Source: Neisseriaceae bacterium ESL0693 (GTDB taxonomy: Bacteria > Pseudomonadota > Gammaproteobacteria > Burkholderiales > Neisseriaceae). From it: DNA of 64,000 nucleotides. The stretch covers positions 124,001 to 188,000 of the forward strand of contig JAQTIE010000006.1 of assembly GCA_029433475.1 (NCBI GenBank). The letters are read 5' to 3'. This document shows positions 39,100-48,477 of this stretch, piece by piece (the first letter of the stretch is position 1; each line of letters starts with the position of its first letter). Made by a program: the position numbers and the translations under genes. The notes beneath the pieces are model-generated. The model had not been told where the DNA came from and searched no databases. It was given only the letters and a program-made list of their open reading frames with translations.

Positions 39100-40068
39100 A
39101 TGAATATTTTATTTATTGCAGATCCGCTGGCCGGGTTTAAAACCTATAAAGACACTACCTATGCCATAATGCGTGAGATGGCGGGTCGTGGCTGGTCGTT
39201 ATCACACACACTGGCCGGCGAACTCAGTGTGCATCAGGGGCAGGTGGTGACAGCGGCCAGATCATTACAATTTATCGGCGCTCGGCATGACCATGATCAG
39301 CACTGGTTTGAATGTTCAGCGGCAAAAACCATGCCACTGAATCAGTTTGATGCAGTGATTATGCGCACAGACCCGCCTTTTAATATGCAATATCTGTATG
39401 CAACCCAGCTTCTGACGCTGGCAGCACAGCAAGGTGCGCGCGTGTATAACAGTGGTCAGGCCATGCGCGATTTTAACGAAAAACTGGCTATTCTAAATTT
39501 CCCTCAGTTTACCGTACCGATGATTGTGACCACACGGGCGGCACAAGTGCGCGATTTTCTGGCCGGGCAGGGAGATATTATTGTGAAGCCCCTGGATGGC
39601 ATGGGCGGCATGGGTATTTTCCGCCTGACGGAAAACGACCCCAATATCGGCAGTATTCTGGAAATGCTGATGCAGATGGACAAACGCACCATCATGGCAC
39701 AACGTTATATTCCGGAAATTGTGGCCGGTGATAAACGGATTTTGATTATTGCTGGCCAGGTAGTACCTTATGCTCTGGCACGGATTCCGCAAGGTAAGGA
39801 AACCCGCGGTAATCTGGCGGCGGGTGGCAAAGGAGTTGCACAGCCTTTGAGCCAGCGTGATCTGGAGATTGCGCATACACTGGCACCGGTATTATGGCAA
39901 CGCGGCATCATGCTGGCCGGTCTGGATGTAATCGGCGATTATCTGACGGAAATCAATGTCACCAGTCCGACCGGCTTTCAGGAAATCAGCCGGCAGACAG
40001 ACTGCAATGTGACGGCCTTATTTGTTGATGCAGTTGAAACTGCGATTCATACTGCTGTTGCGGTTTGA
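39100..40068 (+). CDS. gshB: Glutathione synthetase
   Basis: The 322-residue ATP-grasp ligase adds glycine to gamma-glutamylcysteine. It begins NILFIADPLAGFKTYKDTTYAIMREM and has MRTDPPFNMQY, NSGQAMRDFNEKL, the ATP loop KPLDGMGGMGIFRL and the C-terminal LDVIGDYLTEINVTSPTGFQE. I place the start at ATG 39100 after CAGGGAACATC; the longer frame overlaps trpS. Confidence 0.96.
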   Translation: MNILFIADPLAGFKTYKDTTYAIMREMAGRGWSLSHTLAGELSVHQGQVVTAARSLQFIGARHDHDQHWFECSAAKTMPLNQFDAVIMRTDPPFNMQYLYATQLLTLAAQQGARVYNSGQAMRDFNEKLAILNFPQFTVPMIVTTRAAQVRDFLAGQGDIIVKPLDGMGGMGIFRLTENDPNIGSILEMLMQMDKRTIMAQRYIPEIVAGDKRILIIAGQVVPYALARIPQGKETRGNLAAGGKGVAQPLSQRDLEIAHTLAPVLWQRGIMLAGLDVIGDYLTEINVTSPTGFQEISRQTDCNVTALFVDAVETAIHTAVAV

Positions 40069-40108
40069 TTTACCTTTTGTATGATGGTCTGTATTTATCG
40101 GAGTGATG

Positions 40109-40501
40109 ATGCCTTCTTTACATGATGATGCCAGCAGTATGAAAGGTAAAACCGGTCTGGTACGTATTATCAAGGCCTTTGGCTATTCATGTGCCGGGCT
40201 GAAAGCGGCTTGTAGCGAAGCGGCTTTTCGTCAGGTGCTGCTGCTCAATAGTATATTGATCATACTGGCCTGTGTATTGGATTTCAGCCTTGAAATACGT
40301 ATGATATTGATTATGGCTTCGGTATTAAGCTGGATTGTGGAATTATTTAATACCGCCATAGAAGCGGCGGTAGATCATACTTCATTGCAAAAACACCCGC
40401 TGGCCAAGCGCGCCAAGGATACTGCTTCGGCAGCACAGCTGGTCATGATGGGGCTGATGGCCGTGTTGTGGGGTATGGCATTATGGCATGTCTATGGTTG
40501 A
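40109..40501 (+). CDS. dgkA: Diacylglycerol kinase
   Basis: The roughly 130-residue protein has an amphipathic N-terminus and three membrane helices, with the DgkA catalytic segment IVELFNTAIEAAVD (about residues 85-98) and ATDTAS-like AKDTASAAQLV following. It rephosphorylates diacylglycerol released during envelope glycan synthesis. Three consecutive possible starts (GTG, ATG, ATG) exist; a GGAG box best fits ATG 40109. Confidence 0.93.
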   Translation: MPSLHDDASSMKGKTGLVRIIKAFGYSCAGLKAACSEAAFRQVLLLNSILIILACVLDFSLEIRMILIMASVLSWIVELFNTAIEAAVDHTSLQKHPLAKRAKDTASAAQLVMMGLMAVLWGMALWHVYG

Positions 40502-40606
40502 TCAGCAGCAATCAACCGGTTTTTGCCGGATTGCAGGCTGATATTGCTCCAATGCCTACCCAGTAGATAATGGTTGATTTTTATAATTATTTGATAACGA
40601 GAGAGA

Positions 40607-41470
40607 ATGACCACCTTAACCTTTACCAAAATGCATGGTCTGGGCAATGATTTTATGGTGATTGATGGCATCAGCCAGCCGTTTAACCCTGATCGTGCGC
40701 CTATTGCTGCCTGGGCTGATCGTCATACCGGCATTGGTTTTGATCAGTTGTTACTGATTGAATCACCGCACCGTCCTGATGCTGATTTTTGTTATCGTAT
40801 TTTTAATGCCGATGGCTCCGAGGTGGAACAGTGCGGCAATGGTGCCCGTTGTTTTGCCCGATTTGTCTATGACAAAGGTCTGACCCGTAAACAGGAAATT
40901 GTGGTTGAAACCGCTAAAGGATTAATTAAACCGCGTCTGCATCCTGATGGTCTGGTGACGGTAGACATGGGCAAACCCCGGTTTTTAGCGCAAGAGATTC
41001 CATTTACACCATTGGCAGCTGATGATCAGCAGGCGCTGACGCATGTATTGAGGGTAGGAGCGCAACCGGTAACTGTCAGTTGTGTCAACATGGGTAATCC
41101 GCATGCCGTTTTATTGGTTGACGATATTGATAGCGCACCCGTGGCTGAGCTGGGATTAGCGATTGAAACCCATGTTCAGTTTCCACAACGGGTCAATGTT
41201 GGTTTTATGCAGATTTCTTCGCCTCATCATATCCGTTTGCGAGTATTTGAACGCGGTGTCGGTGAAACGCAGGCCTGCGGCACTGGCGCCTGTGCGGCGG
41301 TGGTGGCCGGTATCAGGCTCGGGCTTCTGGCGGATGATCAGACGCCGGTTCGGGTAGACCTGGCCGGTGGGCAGTTATCCATACAATGGTCACAACAGCC
41401 TGATGCCTCTGTAATGATGACCGGTCCGGTTCAGACTGTTTATGAAGGAGTGGTGACTTATCATGACTGA
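40607..41470 (+). CDS. dapF: Diaminopimelate epimerase
   Basis: The 287-residue enzyme interconverts LL- and meso-diaminopimelate for lysine and peptidoglycan synthesis. It starts [17 protein letters not shown] and has both catalytic cysteine motifs, [14 protein letters not shown] and [15 protein letters not shown], that face each other in the active site. Its 3' end overlaps the DUF484 gene by eight bases, an arrangement seen in many proteobacteria. Confidence 0.97.
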   Translation: MTTLTFTKMHGLGNDFMVIDGISQPFNPDRAPIAAWADRHTGIGFDQLLLIESPHRPDADFCYRIFNADGSEVEQCGNGARCFARFVYDKGLTRKQEIVVETAKGLIKPRLHPDGLVTVDMGKPRFLAQEIPFTPLAADDQQALTHVLRVGAQPVTVSCVNMGNPHAVLLVDDIDSAPVAELGLAIETHVQFPQRVNVGFMQISSPHHIRLRVFERGVGETQACGTGACAAVVAGIRLGLLADDQTPVRVDLAGGQLSIQWSQQPDASVMMTGPVQTVYEGVVTYHD

Positions 41471-42116
41471 TGATATTTCAAATCAGGTAGCGGCGTTTCT
41501 GCGCCAGAATCCGCAATGGTTGCAGGAACATGCGGCTGAATTTGGTGTCAGGCCGATAGAAAGCAAGGTTTTATCTTTTCAAGAGGGCAAAGTAGCACAG
41601 CTGAAGAAAAAAGTAGAACACATGGCAACTCAGCTGATACAGGTGCTGGCAGATACTCAGGCCAATCGTGAGCTGGTCAGTAAAATCCTGACACTGGATC
41701 AGCGATTACTGGCGGTGAATACCGTTACCCAATGGTCAAAAGCCATCTCGACCAGCCTGAATAATGATTTTAATCTGCCCGGTCATATAATCCGTATTGT
41801 GGCACAACCGGTTAAAAGTGTTCGTATCCCTGCCTTACTTCAGGCTGATCAGGAAGTGATTCAGACGGCTTTGAAACTGACACAAATACAGTGCGGTATT
41901 ATTCCGCCGGCGGCTTTTCTGTCTTTATTTAGTGCCACGCCAGAATTGGCCAGTTTTCTACAGTTGCCATTGCGGTTTGGTCATCAGACCATTGCCGTGA
42001 TTGTCATCGGGCATGCCGATAGAGACCATTTCCGGCCAGATCTGGCCACAGAGTGGGTGGGCATCATGGCCGATAACATGGCTGTTTCATTGGCCAGAAT
42101 ATTAAAGTTAAGCTAA
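41463..42116 (+). CDS. DUF484 family protein (GAF-like)
   Basis: The 217-residue protein starts [15 protein letters not shown], the DUF484 N-terminus, followed by a coiled-coil segment (about residues 40-75) and a GAF-like C-terminal domain. DUF484 genes commonly lie between dapF and xerC; here a membrane protein gene follows instead. Function is unknown. It overlaps dapF by eight bases and the next gene by one. Confidence 0.85.
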   Translation: MTDDISNQVAAFLRQNPQWLQEHAAEFGVRPIESKVLSFQEGKVAQLKKKVEHMATQLIQVLADTQANRELVSKILTLDQRLLAVNTVTQWSKAISTSLNNDFNLPGHIIRIVAQPVKSVRIPALLQADQEVIQTALKLTQIQCGIIPPAAFLSLFSATPELASFLQLPLRFGHQTIAVIVIGHADRDHFRPDLATEWVGIMADNMAVSLARILKLS

Positions 42117-42670
42117 TGCAGATCATCACTTTAAGCATTATATTGATTTATGTGGCGTTATTTGTATGGCAATGTATCCGGCATCAGGCGTGGCGCTGGT
42201 TATGGGTCAGTGCTTTGGTGTGGTGGGCAACGGGCTTATTTACCCAATGGCTCATGCCGGATATGACTGGGACGGGACATACCATCAATCTCTATCTGGT
42301 TCATTTCTATATACTGGCTGGCTCGCTGATCTATATTGGTTCCAACCGCTTACGCTCTGATCGTAATGCTTATCTTTATTATTTGGCGCGCAGTGGCTGG
42401 TTACAATATCTGGCTTTGGGGGTATGGTTGATATTCAGTCTGTTATCGTTGCATCAACCCTGGCTTTTGCCGATTGGCAGTAGTCTCTTGCAGATGATAT
42501 TGGTACAGCCTTTATTTTGGTTGGGCAGTCAATGGATTCTGATGGGTTTATTGTATTTGCGCGATCATGACCCTATGCTCTCACAGGCATGGCGTAAACA
42601 ATCATTTCTGGCCTGGGTTATTTTATGGCAGGCTTTATATGTTTTTGCTGATATTTACGGATTTATGTAA
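42116..42670 (+). CDS. Integral membrane protein of unknown function
   Basis: The 184-residue protein is almost entirely hydrophobic, with about five or six membrane helices and many tryptophans. It begins in the stop codon of the DUF484 gene (TAATG), so it is translated with it. No family motif is recognised. A strong terminator follows after about 30 bases. Confidence 0.75.
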   Translation: MQIITLSIILIYVALFVWQCIRHQAWRWLWVSALVWWATGLFTQWLMPDMTGTGHTINLYLVHFYILAGSLIYIGSNRLRSDRNAYLYYLARSGWLQYLALGVWLIFSLLSLHQPWLLPIGSSLLQMILVQPLFWLGSQWILMGLLYLRDHDPMLSQAWRKQSFLAWVILWQALYVFADIYGFM

Positions 42671-42703
42671 CACTGCCTGTCTTATTCTGATCAGACATAA
42701 TGT

Positions 42704-42736
42704 AAAAAAAGCCAAATCAAACGATTTGGCTTTTTA
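42704..42736. terminator. Bidirectional terminator
   Basis: An A run, GCCAAATC, a four-base loop, GATTTGGC and a T run form a strong stem that can serve both the dapF cluster and the convergent lipoprotein gene. Confidence 0.9.
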
Positions 42737-42756
42737 ATGATGGCTGATCAGTACGA

Positions 42757-43026
42757 TTATTTAGCGTCTGGAACAGAAGCTTCAGTAGTGATCACTTCAG
42801 TAGTTGTGGTTTCAGAAGCCACAACCGGAGCAGAAGCTTCAACCACTGGTGCTGATGCTTCAACCGGAGCTGAAGATACTTCAGCGGCAGGAGCAGAAGC
42901 TTCAACCGGAGCAGAAACTTCAGAGGCAACAGGTGCTTCTGAAGCAGCAGGAGCTGCATCGTGTTTATCACAAGCAGCTAAAAACAAAGACATCAGGGCA
43001 GCAGCAGCTAACAGGGATTTTTTCAT
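42757..43026 (-). CDS. Low-complexity Ala/Pro/Val/Ser/Glu lipoprotein
   Basis: The 89-residue precursor has a signal peptide with lipobox LAAC (Cys19) and then consists almost only of repeats of the kind APVEASAPV and a Thr-rich end. The mature part is acidic and probably unfolded. At DNA level the repeats reuse GCTTCAACCGGAGCAGAA-like words, so copy number may vary by slippage. I do not recognise the family; a surface spacer or stalk is possible. Confidence 0.75.
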   Translation of the reverse strand: MKKSLLAAAALMSLFLAACDKHDAAPAASEAPVASEVSAPVEASAPAAEVSSAPVEASAPVVEASAPVVASETTTTEVITTEASVPDAK

Positions 43027-44074
43027 GATTATGTACCTTAAATTTGTATCAAAAAGTATTACTTTGATGATGGAAGTCCAGTTGTACACATCAGTTGTAT
43101 AACACAAATACAGCCATGTGCAAAACTTGTGCAAATCAAATTATGCCGTGCCTTGGCAAGGATTGCAATGTGGCAATGAGGTATTTTTTTACTGATTCAG
43201 ACCTTGTGAAATTTAAATTGTGTTTTACAGATTCAAAATTTCAGAAAAATTTAATTTTCAGGAAATATCATAATGAAATCTATTTATTTTAATTGACTGA
43301 AATAAAATAATAAAAAAATAATATGTTTTTTAAAACCTCACAAACGGCATGCATAAACAGAATATTTCCGTACAGATAGATAAGTTGTATTTTTACAACA
43401 AAAAGGAAGTTTTCAGACATTTTTCCATAAATTAATGACAAAGACAAAAAAATGGCTTGGATTGAGTGTCAATATCGGGTAAATATATATCAAAAAGATA
43501 AAGACTTTTGTCTGTGAAAGCCTATTATTGATGTGCTGCTGCCCGATCATTCAGCCCAAGGGTTATCAATACTGGAAAATGATATGATCTGTAATTTTTG
43601 CGGTGCCGGGCAGAATACCAGTGCCATGATATACCATCGAACACACAGTAATAACAAAGATAATTTTTGCCATTGCTAGTTAGTAGTTACAATCGATGAT
43701 AAATATTATAATTAAATTGTCTTAAAAGCTATTGTGGTAAACAGCTGCTCATCTGGCTGGTAAGATTGTCAAGAAATATAAAGTATGTTGTTACGCGCTC
43801 AAAAAACATCATGCGGTGCGCTGTTTTTGCATACATCAGTACAGATAAATGATAGTCAGACAGCCGACCAGTAACTATTAATACACTAAAATAATACACT
43901 AAAAACACCATACAATAGCTACGTTGCCATGGGCTGTGTAATCTTCAATCGCGAAAATCAGCTATTGTTGGTTTATAATAGCTTACGGGTATGACGATTC
44001 TGTGCTTGAGAATCGTAGCAGCACCGCTATATAAAACAGAACTTAATCATCAGGATAATTTAAAGAGCATATTT
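43027..44074. other. Long intergenic region with a broken small ORF
   Basis: About one kilobase of mostly AT-rich DNA upstream of the ETF-QO gene. Apart from the interrupted frame at 43452-43679, no credible gene, tRNA or terminator is seen. Short frames at 43095-43292 and 43729-43911 lack ribosome binding sites and family features. Confidence 0.5.
43452..43679 (+). pseudogene. Cysteine-containing small ORF with in-frame TGA
   Basis: From ATG 43452 the frame reads MAWIECQYRVN...DFCL, meets TGA at codon 22 (43515-43517), and stays open for 53 more codons (KPIIDVLLPDHSAQGL... NMICNFCG-type cysteine pair ... FCHC) to TAG at 43677. Its base composition is less AT-rich than the surrounding spacer, which hints at former coding. 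There is no good ribosome binding site. A nonsense-mutated remnant is the simplest reading. A selenoprotein is unlikely without a visible SECIS hairpin. Confidence 0.35.
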
Positions 44075-45724
44075 ATGACTGAAACGGTAGAACGCGATAG
44101 TATGCAGTATGATGTCGTTATTGTAGGTGCCGGACCTGCCGGTCTGAGTGCTGCTATCCGTTTAAAGCAGTTGGCCATACAGCATGAACGCGACATCAGC
44201 ATTTGTATTGTGGACAAAGGTTCAGAAGTCGGGGCGCACATTTTATCTGGTGCGGTGGTTGATCCCAAATCCTTAAATGAGCTGATTCCAGACTGGAAAG
44301 ACAAAGGCGCGCCATTGGATTGTCCGGTGACTGAAGACCAGCTGTTGTTTATGTCGTCCCATAAGGCGCATCGCCTGCCTGTGCCGCCCAGTTTTCATAA
44401 TCAAGGCAATTACATCATCAGTCTGGGGTTATTTTGTCGCTGGCTGGCACAAGAAGCAGAGTCTTTGGGGGTGGAGATTTATCCCGGATTTGCTGCTGCC
44501 CAAGTGCTTTACCATGAAAATGGTGCCGTTAAAGGTATTCTAACAGGAGACATGGGGCTGAATCAGCAAGGCCAGCCCACTGAGCAATATCAGCCTGGTA
44601 TGGCATTACTGGCGCGGCAAACCATATTTGCCGAAGGTTGTCGCGGTTCACTGACCAAAACCTTATTACAACGTTTTCATCTTAATGATGCCTGTCAGCC
44701 ACAAACCTATGGCATCGGTATTAAGGAATTGTGGGAAATCGTACCGGAGAAATCACGTCCCGGGCAGGTGGTGCATACTGTTGGCTGGCCATTGGATAAC
44801 CAGACTTACGGCGGTTCGTTTGTGTATCACCTGAATGATAATAAAGTGGCTTTGGGTTTCGTTATTGGGCTGGATTATCAGAATCCGTATCTGTCGCCGT
44901 TTGAGGAAATGCAGCGCTTTAAAAACCATCCGGCCATACGTCCTTTGCTGGAAGGTGGTCGCCGCATTGCCTACGGTGCACGTGCTCTGAGTGAAGGCGG
45001 CTGGCAAAGCTTACCTAAGCTGACCTTTCCGGGTGGCGTACTGGTGGGCGATACGGCCGGCTTTCTGAATGTGCCGCGTATCAAAGGCATCCATACTGCC
45101 ATGAAGTCCGCCATGCTGGCCGCGGAAGCCATTCATGAGGTACTGCACAACACTTCAACCGAGCCGGCTGAAGCCACGCTTTATACTCAGCTCTTTAAAC
45201 AAAGCTGGTTATCAACCGAACTTTATCGCGTACGCAATATCAGACCTGCTTTTAAATGGGGCTTATTCGGCGCTTTTGCCTATGGTGCTCTGGATGAATA
45301 TGTATTTCGCGGTAAAGCACCGTGGACATTAAAGCATCATGATAGTGACGCCAGCTGCTTGAAAAAGGCCAGTGAATACCAGCCCATCAGCTATCCGAAA
45401 CCCGATGGAGAGATCACCTTTGATCGCTTGAGCAGTGTATTTTTATCTGGTGTGAACCATGAAGAAAATCAGCCGGTTCATCTTCAGTTGAAAAATCCGG
45501 CGGTAGCTATTGAGGTGAATTATCGGGAATATGCCAGTCCGGAAACGCGCTATTGTCCGGCCGGTGTGTATGAAATTGTATTTAATGAGCAGCAACAGCC
45601 CAAATTACAGATCAATGCCCAAAATTGTATCCATTGCAAAACCTGTGATATTAAAGACCCGACACAAAACATTAACTGGACATGTCCGGAGGGTGGCGGT
45701 GGCCCGAATTATGCAGAAATGTGA
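44075..45724 (+). CDS. Electron transfer flavoprotein-ubiquinone oxidoreductase
   Basis: The 549-residue protein passes electrons from ETF to ubiquinone at the inner membrane. It has the N-terminal FAD fold VVIVGAGPAGLSAAIRL, SEVGAHILSGAVVDP, the ubiquinone-region GYQ-like segments, VGDTAGFLNVPRIKGIHTAMKS and a C-terminal 4Fe-4S ferredoxin-like end with CIHCKTCDIKDPTQNINWTCPEGGGGP. Length equals the family. I start at ATG 44075 after AAAGAGCATATTT; the longer upstream frame is not family sequence. The ETF genes themselves are not in this window. Confidence 0.95.
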   Translation: MTETVERDSMQYDVVIVGAGPAGLSAAIRLKQLAIQHERDISICIVDKGSEVGAHILSGAVVDPKSLNELIPDWKDKGAPLDCPVTEDQLLFMSSHKAHRLPVPPSFHNQGNYIISLGLFCRWLAQEAESLGVEIYPGFAAAQVLYHENGAVKGILTGDMGLNQQGQPTEQYQPGMALLARQTIFAEGCRGSLTKTLLQRFHLNDACQPQTYGIGIKELWEIVPEKSRPGQVVHTVGWPLDNQTYGGSFVYHLNDNKVALGFVIGLDYQNPYLSPFEEMQRFKNHPAIRPLLEGGRRIAYGARALSEGGWQSLPKLTFPGGVLVGDTAGFLNVPRIKGIHTAMKSAMLAAEAIHEVLHNTSTEPAEATLYTQLFKQSWLSTELYRVRNIRPAFKWGLFGAFAYGALDEYVFRGKAPWTLKHHDSDASCLKKASEYQPISYPKPDGEITFDRLSSVFLSGVNHEENQPVHLQLKNPAVAIEVNYREYASPETRYCPAGVYEIVFNEQQQPKLQINAQNCIHCKTCDIKDPTQNINWTCPEGGGGPNYAEM

Positions 45725-45770
45725 TGAGATGAGTCAGGCCGGTTAACTGTGATGACTGAGGTTGACTGAT

Positions 45771-45806
45771 AAAAAAAGCCAGTGAATCATCTCACTGGCT
45801 TTTTTA
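45771..45806. terminator. Bidirectional terminator
   Basis: A run of A, GCCAGTGA, a short loop, TCACTGGC and a T run form a strong stem between the convergent ETF-QO gene and the gene at 45816. Confidence 0.9.
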
Positions 45807-45815
45807 TGCAGAATA

Positions 45816-46067
45816 TCAATGATCTGATTCATGAAAGAAAGTATAGGTTGCATCGTGATAAAGTTCAGCCAGCGGACTGTCTTCGTATTGTAAAGCCGCA
45901 ATATCGTTTTCAAAAGCTTCACGAATCATTTCCAGGGCTGATTCAGTTGTGTCTGCGGGCAGGGCACGTAATAAACCCTTAAAGGCCGTAGCCAGAACCT
46001 GATTTTGCATACGCAAGGCTTCGTTGCTTTGTTCCAGATATTCCAGACGCTGTTCAATGGTGTTCAT
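45816..46067 (-). CDS. Small acidic coiled-coil protein of unknown function
   Basis: The roughly 83-residue protein starts MNTIEQRLEYLEQSNEALRMQNQVLA, a clear heptad coiled coil, then a helical acidic half ending TYTFFHESDH. A GAGG box precedes the double ATG and best fits the second. It recalls SlyX in size but lacks enough similarity for that name. No function is assigned. Confidence 0.65.
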   Translation of the reverse strand: MNTIEQRLEYLEQSNEALRMQNQVLATAFKGLLRALPADTTESALEMIREAFENDIAALQYEDSPLAELYHDATYTFFHESDH

Positions 46068-46203
46068 CATTATCCTCATTAATAAATAGCCAAACCCCAT
46101 TTAGTGTAGCATTACTTAGCGTAAAAGTTGCTATAATTATGATCAACAAAATAAGTGTACTAAATATGGTTAATATGTGTATACAATATAAAGCGAGGTC
46201 AGT

Positions 46204-47172
46204 ATGAAGAAAGATGCAGAGCAGGAAACATCATTTGTTTTCACACTGGCCGAAGATGCACCCGTAGTAAACAATACCGTGACTAAATCTTCCGAACCAG
46301 AATACGAGGTTCCCGGCTGGGCACGCAGTCTGGAACAATTGCGTCAGCACAAAAAAAGCAGTGTTGATATCATAACCAGCAAAGATAATCAGCCAGCCCG
46401 ATCAGCGCCGCAGCATACTGCCCCTTTTTATGGCCAGAGCCGGCGTCAATTCAATCGTCCTGCTGATCAGAAAGCCGGTGGTTACCGTGATTTGCAAGAC
46501 ATAAAAGCTCAGCGTAGTGCACCCGTACAAACGGAAGCTGCCGCACAGCCCAGATTTGTACTTGATCCTGTGCAGCGGGAGCATGCCTATCAGACTTATC
46601 TGAAACAATGGCAAAAACAAGTGAATCAGGAAGTCATGCAGCAAGAGGCTACATTAAACGACAGTACCGTTTTATTACAAGAAGATTGGTTGGCCGCCCA
46701 GAATTGCCTGCAAACCGCCCCTGCGGATAATCATATCGCCTGTACTATAAAATTGCAACGCCATAAACCGGCACAAGTGGTTACTGCTGAAAGCGCTGCC
46801 TCAGACAATACCGATAGCCATACCTTGCCTGATCAGCCTTCTGCAAGCATTAATCAATCGCCTGATGCCGATGATCAACCGCCGATTCATGTCCATCTGC
46901 ATGTGATTGAACCACGTGGCAGAGAAGGACGTGCTGTTACCTGCTTATCAGAGCAGGCACTCTTACAACAACTGGCTGATAAATTACGGCCACACCTGGC
47001 CGATGTACTGGCTGGTATGGTGCGCGTAGCGGTACAACGACATACGGCCAGCATGATTGCCGCATTACAAAAGGAACTACTGGCCGAAATTCCAAATGCC
47101 GTAGATGATGTTTTACGACATAATCTGGCCAGAATTATGAAAAATATTAAGCAAAATCAGCGAGGGATATAA
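46204..47172 (+). CDS. Uncharacterised protein with disordered N-terminus and helical C-terminus
   Basis: The 322-residue protein has a long polar, Gln- and Pro-rich N-terminal part, a VHLHV strand near residue 235 and a C-terminal block of amphipathic helices (SEQALLQQLADKLRPHLADVLAGMV to ARIMKNIK). The helical end resembles oligomerising C-termini such as those of PopZ-like proteins or the DUF2486 group, but this is only a shape similarity. No signal peptide or membrane helix is present. It stands alone and is followed by a terminator. Confidence 0.7.
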   Translation: MKKDAEQETSFVFTLAEDAPVVNNTVTKSSEPEYEVPGWARSLEQLRQHKKSSVDIITSKDNQPARSAPQHTAPFYGQSRRQFNRPADQKAGGYRDLQDIKAQRSAPVQTEAAAQPRFVLDPVQREHAYQTYLKQWQKQVNQEVMQQEATLNDSTVLLQEDWLAAQNCLQTAPADNHIACTIKLQRHKPAQVVTAESAASDNTDSHTLPDQPSASINQSPDADDQPPIHVHLHVIEPRGREGRAVTCLSEQALLQQLADKLRPHLADVLAGMVRVAVQRHTASMIAALQKELLAEIPNAVDDVLRHNLARIMKNIKQNQRGI

Positions 47173-47208
47173 GCTATTCTGAAATTAGCCCATAAAACCT
47201 CTGATAAT

Positions 47209-47242
47209 AAAAAAGGACTACGATTAATCGAAGTCCTTTTTT
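47209..47242 (+). terminator. Rho-independent terminator
   Basis: AAAAAGGACT and AGTCCTTTTT form a perfect stem with a 12-base middle and end in a T run, just after the 46204 gene. It may act in both directions. Confidence 0.88.
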
Positions 47243-47283
47243 AGCAACTGTTGTTTATTTCCATGTTTTTCGCTAACGCTGTC

Positions 47284-47574
47284 TTAAAATACAGATAGTA
47301 AGTTGTTTGAACATTTATACAGGCCTGACAATAAAGCAAAAAATTGATTTAAATCATTGATGATTTCAAGTACATAGACTATTATTTTAGAGCTTACTGG
47401 AAATAATAAACATTTTATGTAAATCACAATGATCAGAATGATGGATAAAATTTTTTTCAATGCTAAAGCTATAGACATGGATGTGACCTTTTTAATGGAT
47501 GGCGATTTAGTGAATAAGATCATACGTGTTGTTTGTGTCGTATGTTTTTGCTTATGTTTCAATAAAATTAACAT
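47284..47574 (-). CDS. Possible small basic membrane protein
   Basis: A 96-codon frame starts at ATG 47574 with AAGGAAATGCA upstream, a credible ribosome binding site. The N-terminal third is very basic (KHKQKHTTQTTR), followed by a hydrophobic helix (KKILSIILIIVIYIKCLLF, about residues 38-57). The rest is AT-driven in composition. It could be a small membrane peptide or a chance frame in AT-rich DNA. Confidence 0.35.
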   Translation of the reverse strand: MLILLKHKQKHTTQTTRMILFTKSPSIKKVTSMSIALALKKILSIILIIVIYIKCLLFPVSSKIIVYVLEIINDLNQFFALLSGLYKCSNNLLSVF

Positions 47575-47592
47575 TGCATTTCCTTTATAATA

Positions 47593-48070
47593 GAAAACAT
47601 GTTTAACAATTCCGAAAATTATAACATCTTTCAGGCTGAGTATGAGTTGAATATAATACAAACTACTTAAAGAATCAAATAAATATTTGAGATTCTTTAA
47701 ATAGTTTTATTCTTTAGTAATATTTAATTTATAATCAAAGTTTTAAATTATTTATCAAGTACGGTAAATCAAGATATTTATCTGCTTGCTTTATCATAAC
47801 AATATCGATTATTACAGTGATTTTTTGCAGCATTGGCCAGATTATAATGTTGCCTATGTATCATATTCATTGCCAAACCATCTATTATGGCTACAGCACT
47901 GACAATAAGAATAGTCTTACCCGCTGTATCAATGCCAAAAAAACGATATATGCCCCGCCCCTAATGATGTATTAAAACTGATATTCTGATTCTGGGTATA
48001 TTATATTATTGGTGCCTGATCAATCACATTAGAACGGTAACCGTCTTATGTCAGGCTAAAAACTCAATCG
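47593..48070. other. AT-rich spacer before the duplicated units
   Basis: No credible gene is seen. A short frame near 47820-47900 (HWPDYNVAYVSYSLPNHLLW) looks like it could be a gene scrap but has no start or partner sequence to support it. Confidence 0.4.
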
Positions 48071-48099
48071 TTGACAGTCATACTATTTAACGGCAATAT
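48071..48099 (+). promoter_or_regulatory. Promoter of structured-leader unit 1
   Basis: TTGACA (48071-48076), a 17-base gap and CAATAT (48094-48099). The same boxes and spacing recur in unit 2 although the gap sequence has changed, which supports function. Confidence 0.65.
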
Positions 48100-48104
48100 A
48101 TTCG

Positions 48105-48330
48105 GGTTGCTGTCAATTCAGCAACCAGTCCTGAAAAACTGAATCCCAAAGTCACAAATATCGCTGCGTAGTTAAAGCGATATTATTTGTGCCTGTTTGT
48201 CATGCTATGCGTACATCTTTCATTGGTGGGCAATAGCAGGGAGGCTTTTGCCTGCTGATACTTTGGGTCAGTTTTTCAGCCTTGCTATTTGTCCATCTCC
48301 TTCATGACTGAAAACATGAATTGAGATATT
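48105..48330 (+). ncRNA. Structured 5' leader RNA with pseudoknot, unit 1
   Basis: The predicted transcript begins near hairpin TTGCTG/CAGCAA (48107-48124). Stem 1 pairs CTGAAAAACTGA and CCCAAAG (48131-48151) with CTTTGGG and TCAGTTTTTCAG (48261-48279). Stem 2 pairs GGGCAATAGCAGGG (48228-48241) with CCTTGCTATTTGTCC (48280-48294). Because stem 2 starts inside and ends outside stem 1, the two form a pseudoknot. An inner hairpin CACAAATATCGCT/AGCGATATTATTTGTG and a 3' hairpin (48295-48327) complete the fold. Unit 2 keeps these pairings through compensatory changes. Not recognised as a known riboswitch or RNA family. Confidence 0.7.
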
Positions 48331-48354
48331 TGGAAACCAAAGAAAGGCATTACC

Positions 48355-48477
48355 ATGACATCATGTCAGGGCAGTTCGCGCCCGCATCTTATGCAATTCG
48401 TACATAGTTCATTTTATTTTCACTTGGATTCATTGCTGCACACTTCATGCTTTGAGGGTGAGGTACGTCATACATAA
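48355..48477 (+). CDS. 40-codon small ORF upstream of helical protein, unit 1
   Basis: An ATG with AAAGG upstream opens a 40-codon frame starting MTSCQGSSRPH that ends inside the start region of the next gene. Unit 2 has an ORF of exactly the same length with 29 of 40 residues identical and no frameshift. However, only about three of some 19 base differences are silent, so strong selection on the peptide is not evident. It may act as a leader ORF coupling translation to the downstream gene. Confidence 0.5.
   Translation: MTSCQGSSRPHLMQFVHSSFYFHLDSLLHTSCFEGEVRHT

Noticed and set aside
43095-43292. 65-codon plus-strand frame
   Set aside because: It lies in AT-rich spacer in the 5' region of the low-complexity lipoprotein gene and shows no ribosome binding site or family feature.
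43515-43517. Selenocysteine codon in the small cysteine-rich frame
   Set aside because: No SECIS-like hairpin was evident directly after the TGA and the family is unknown, so a nonsense mutation is simpler.
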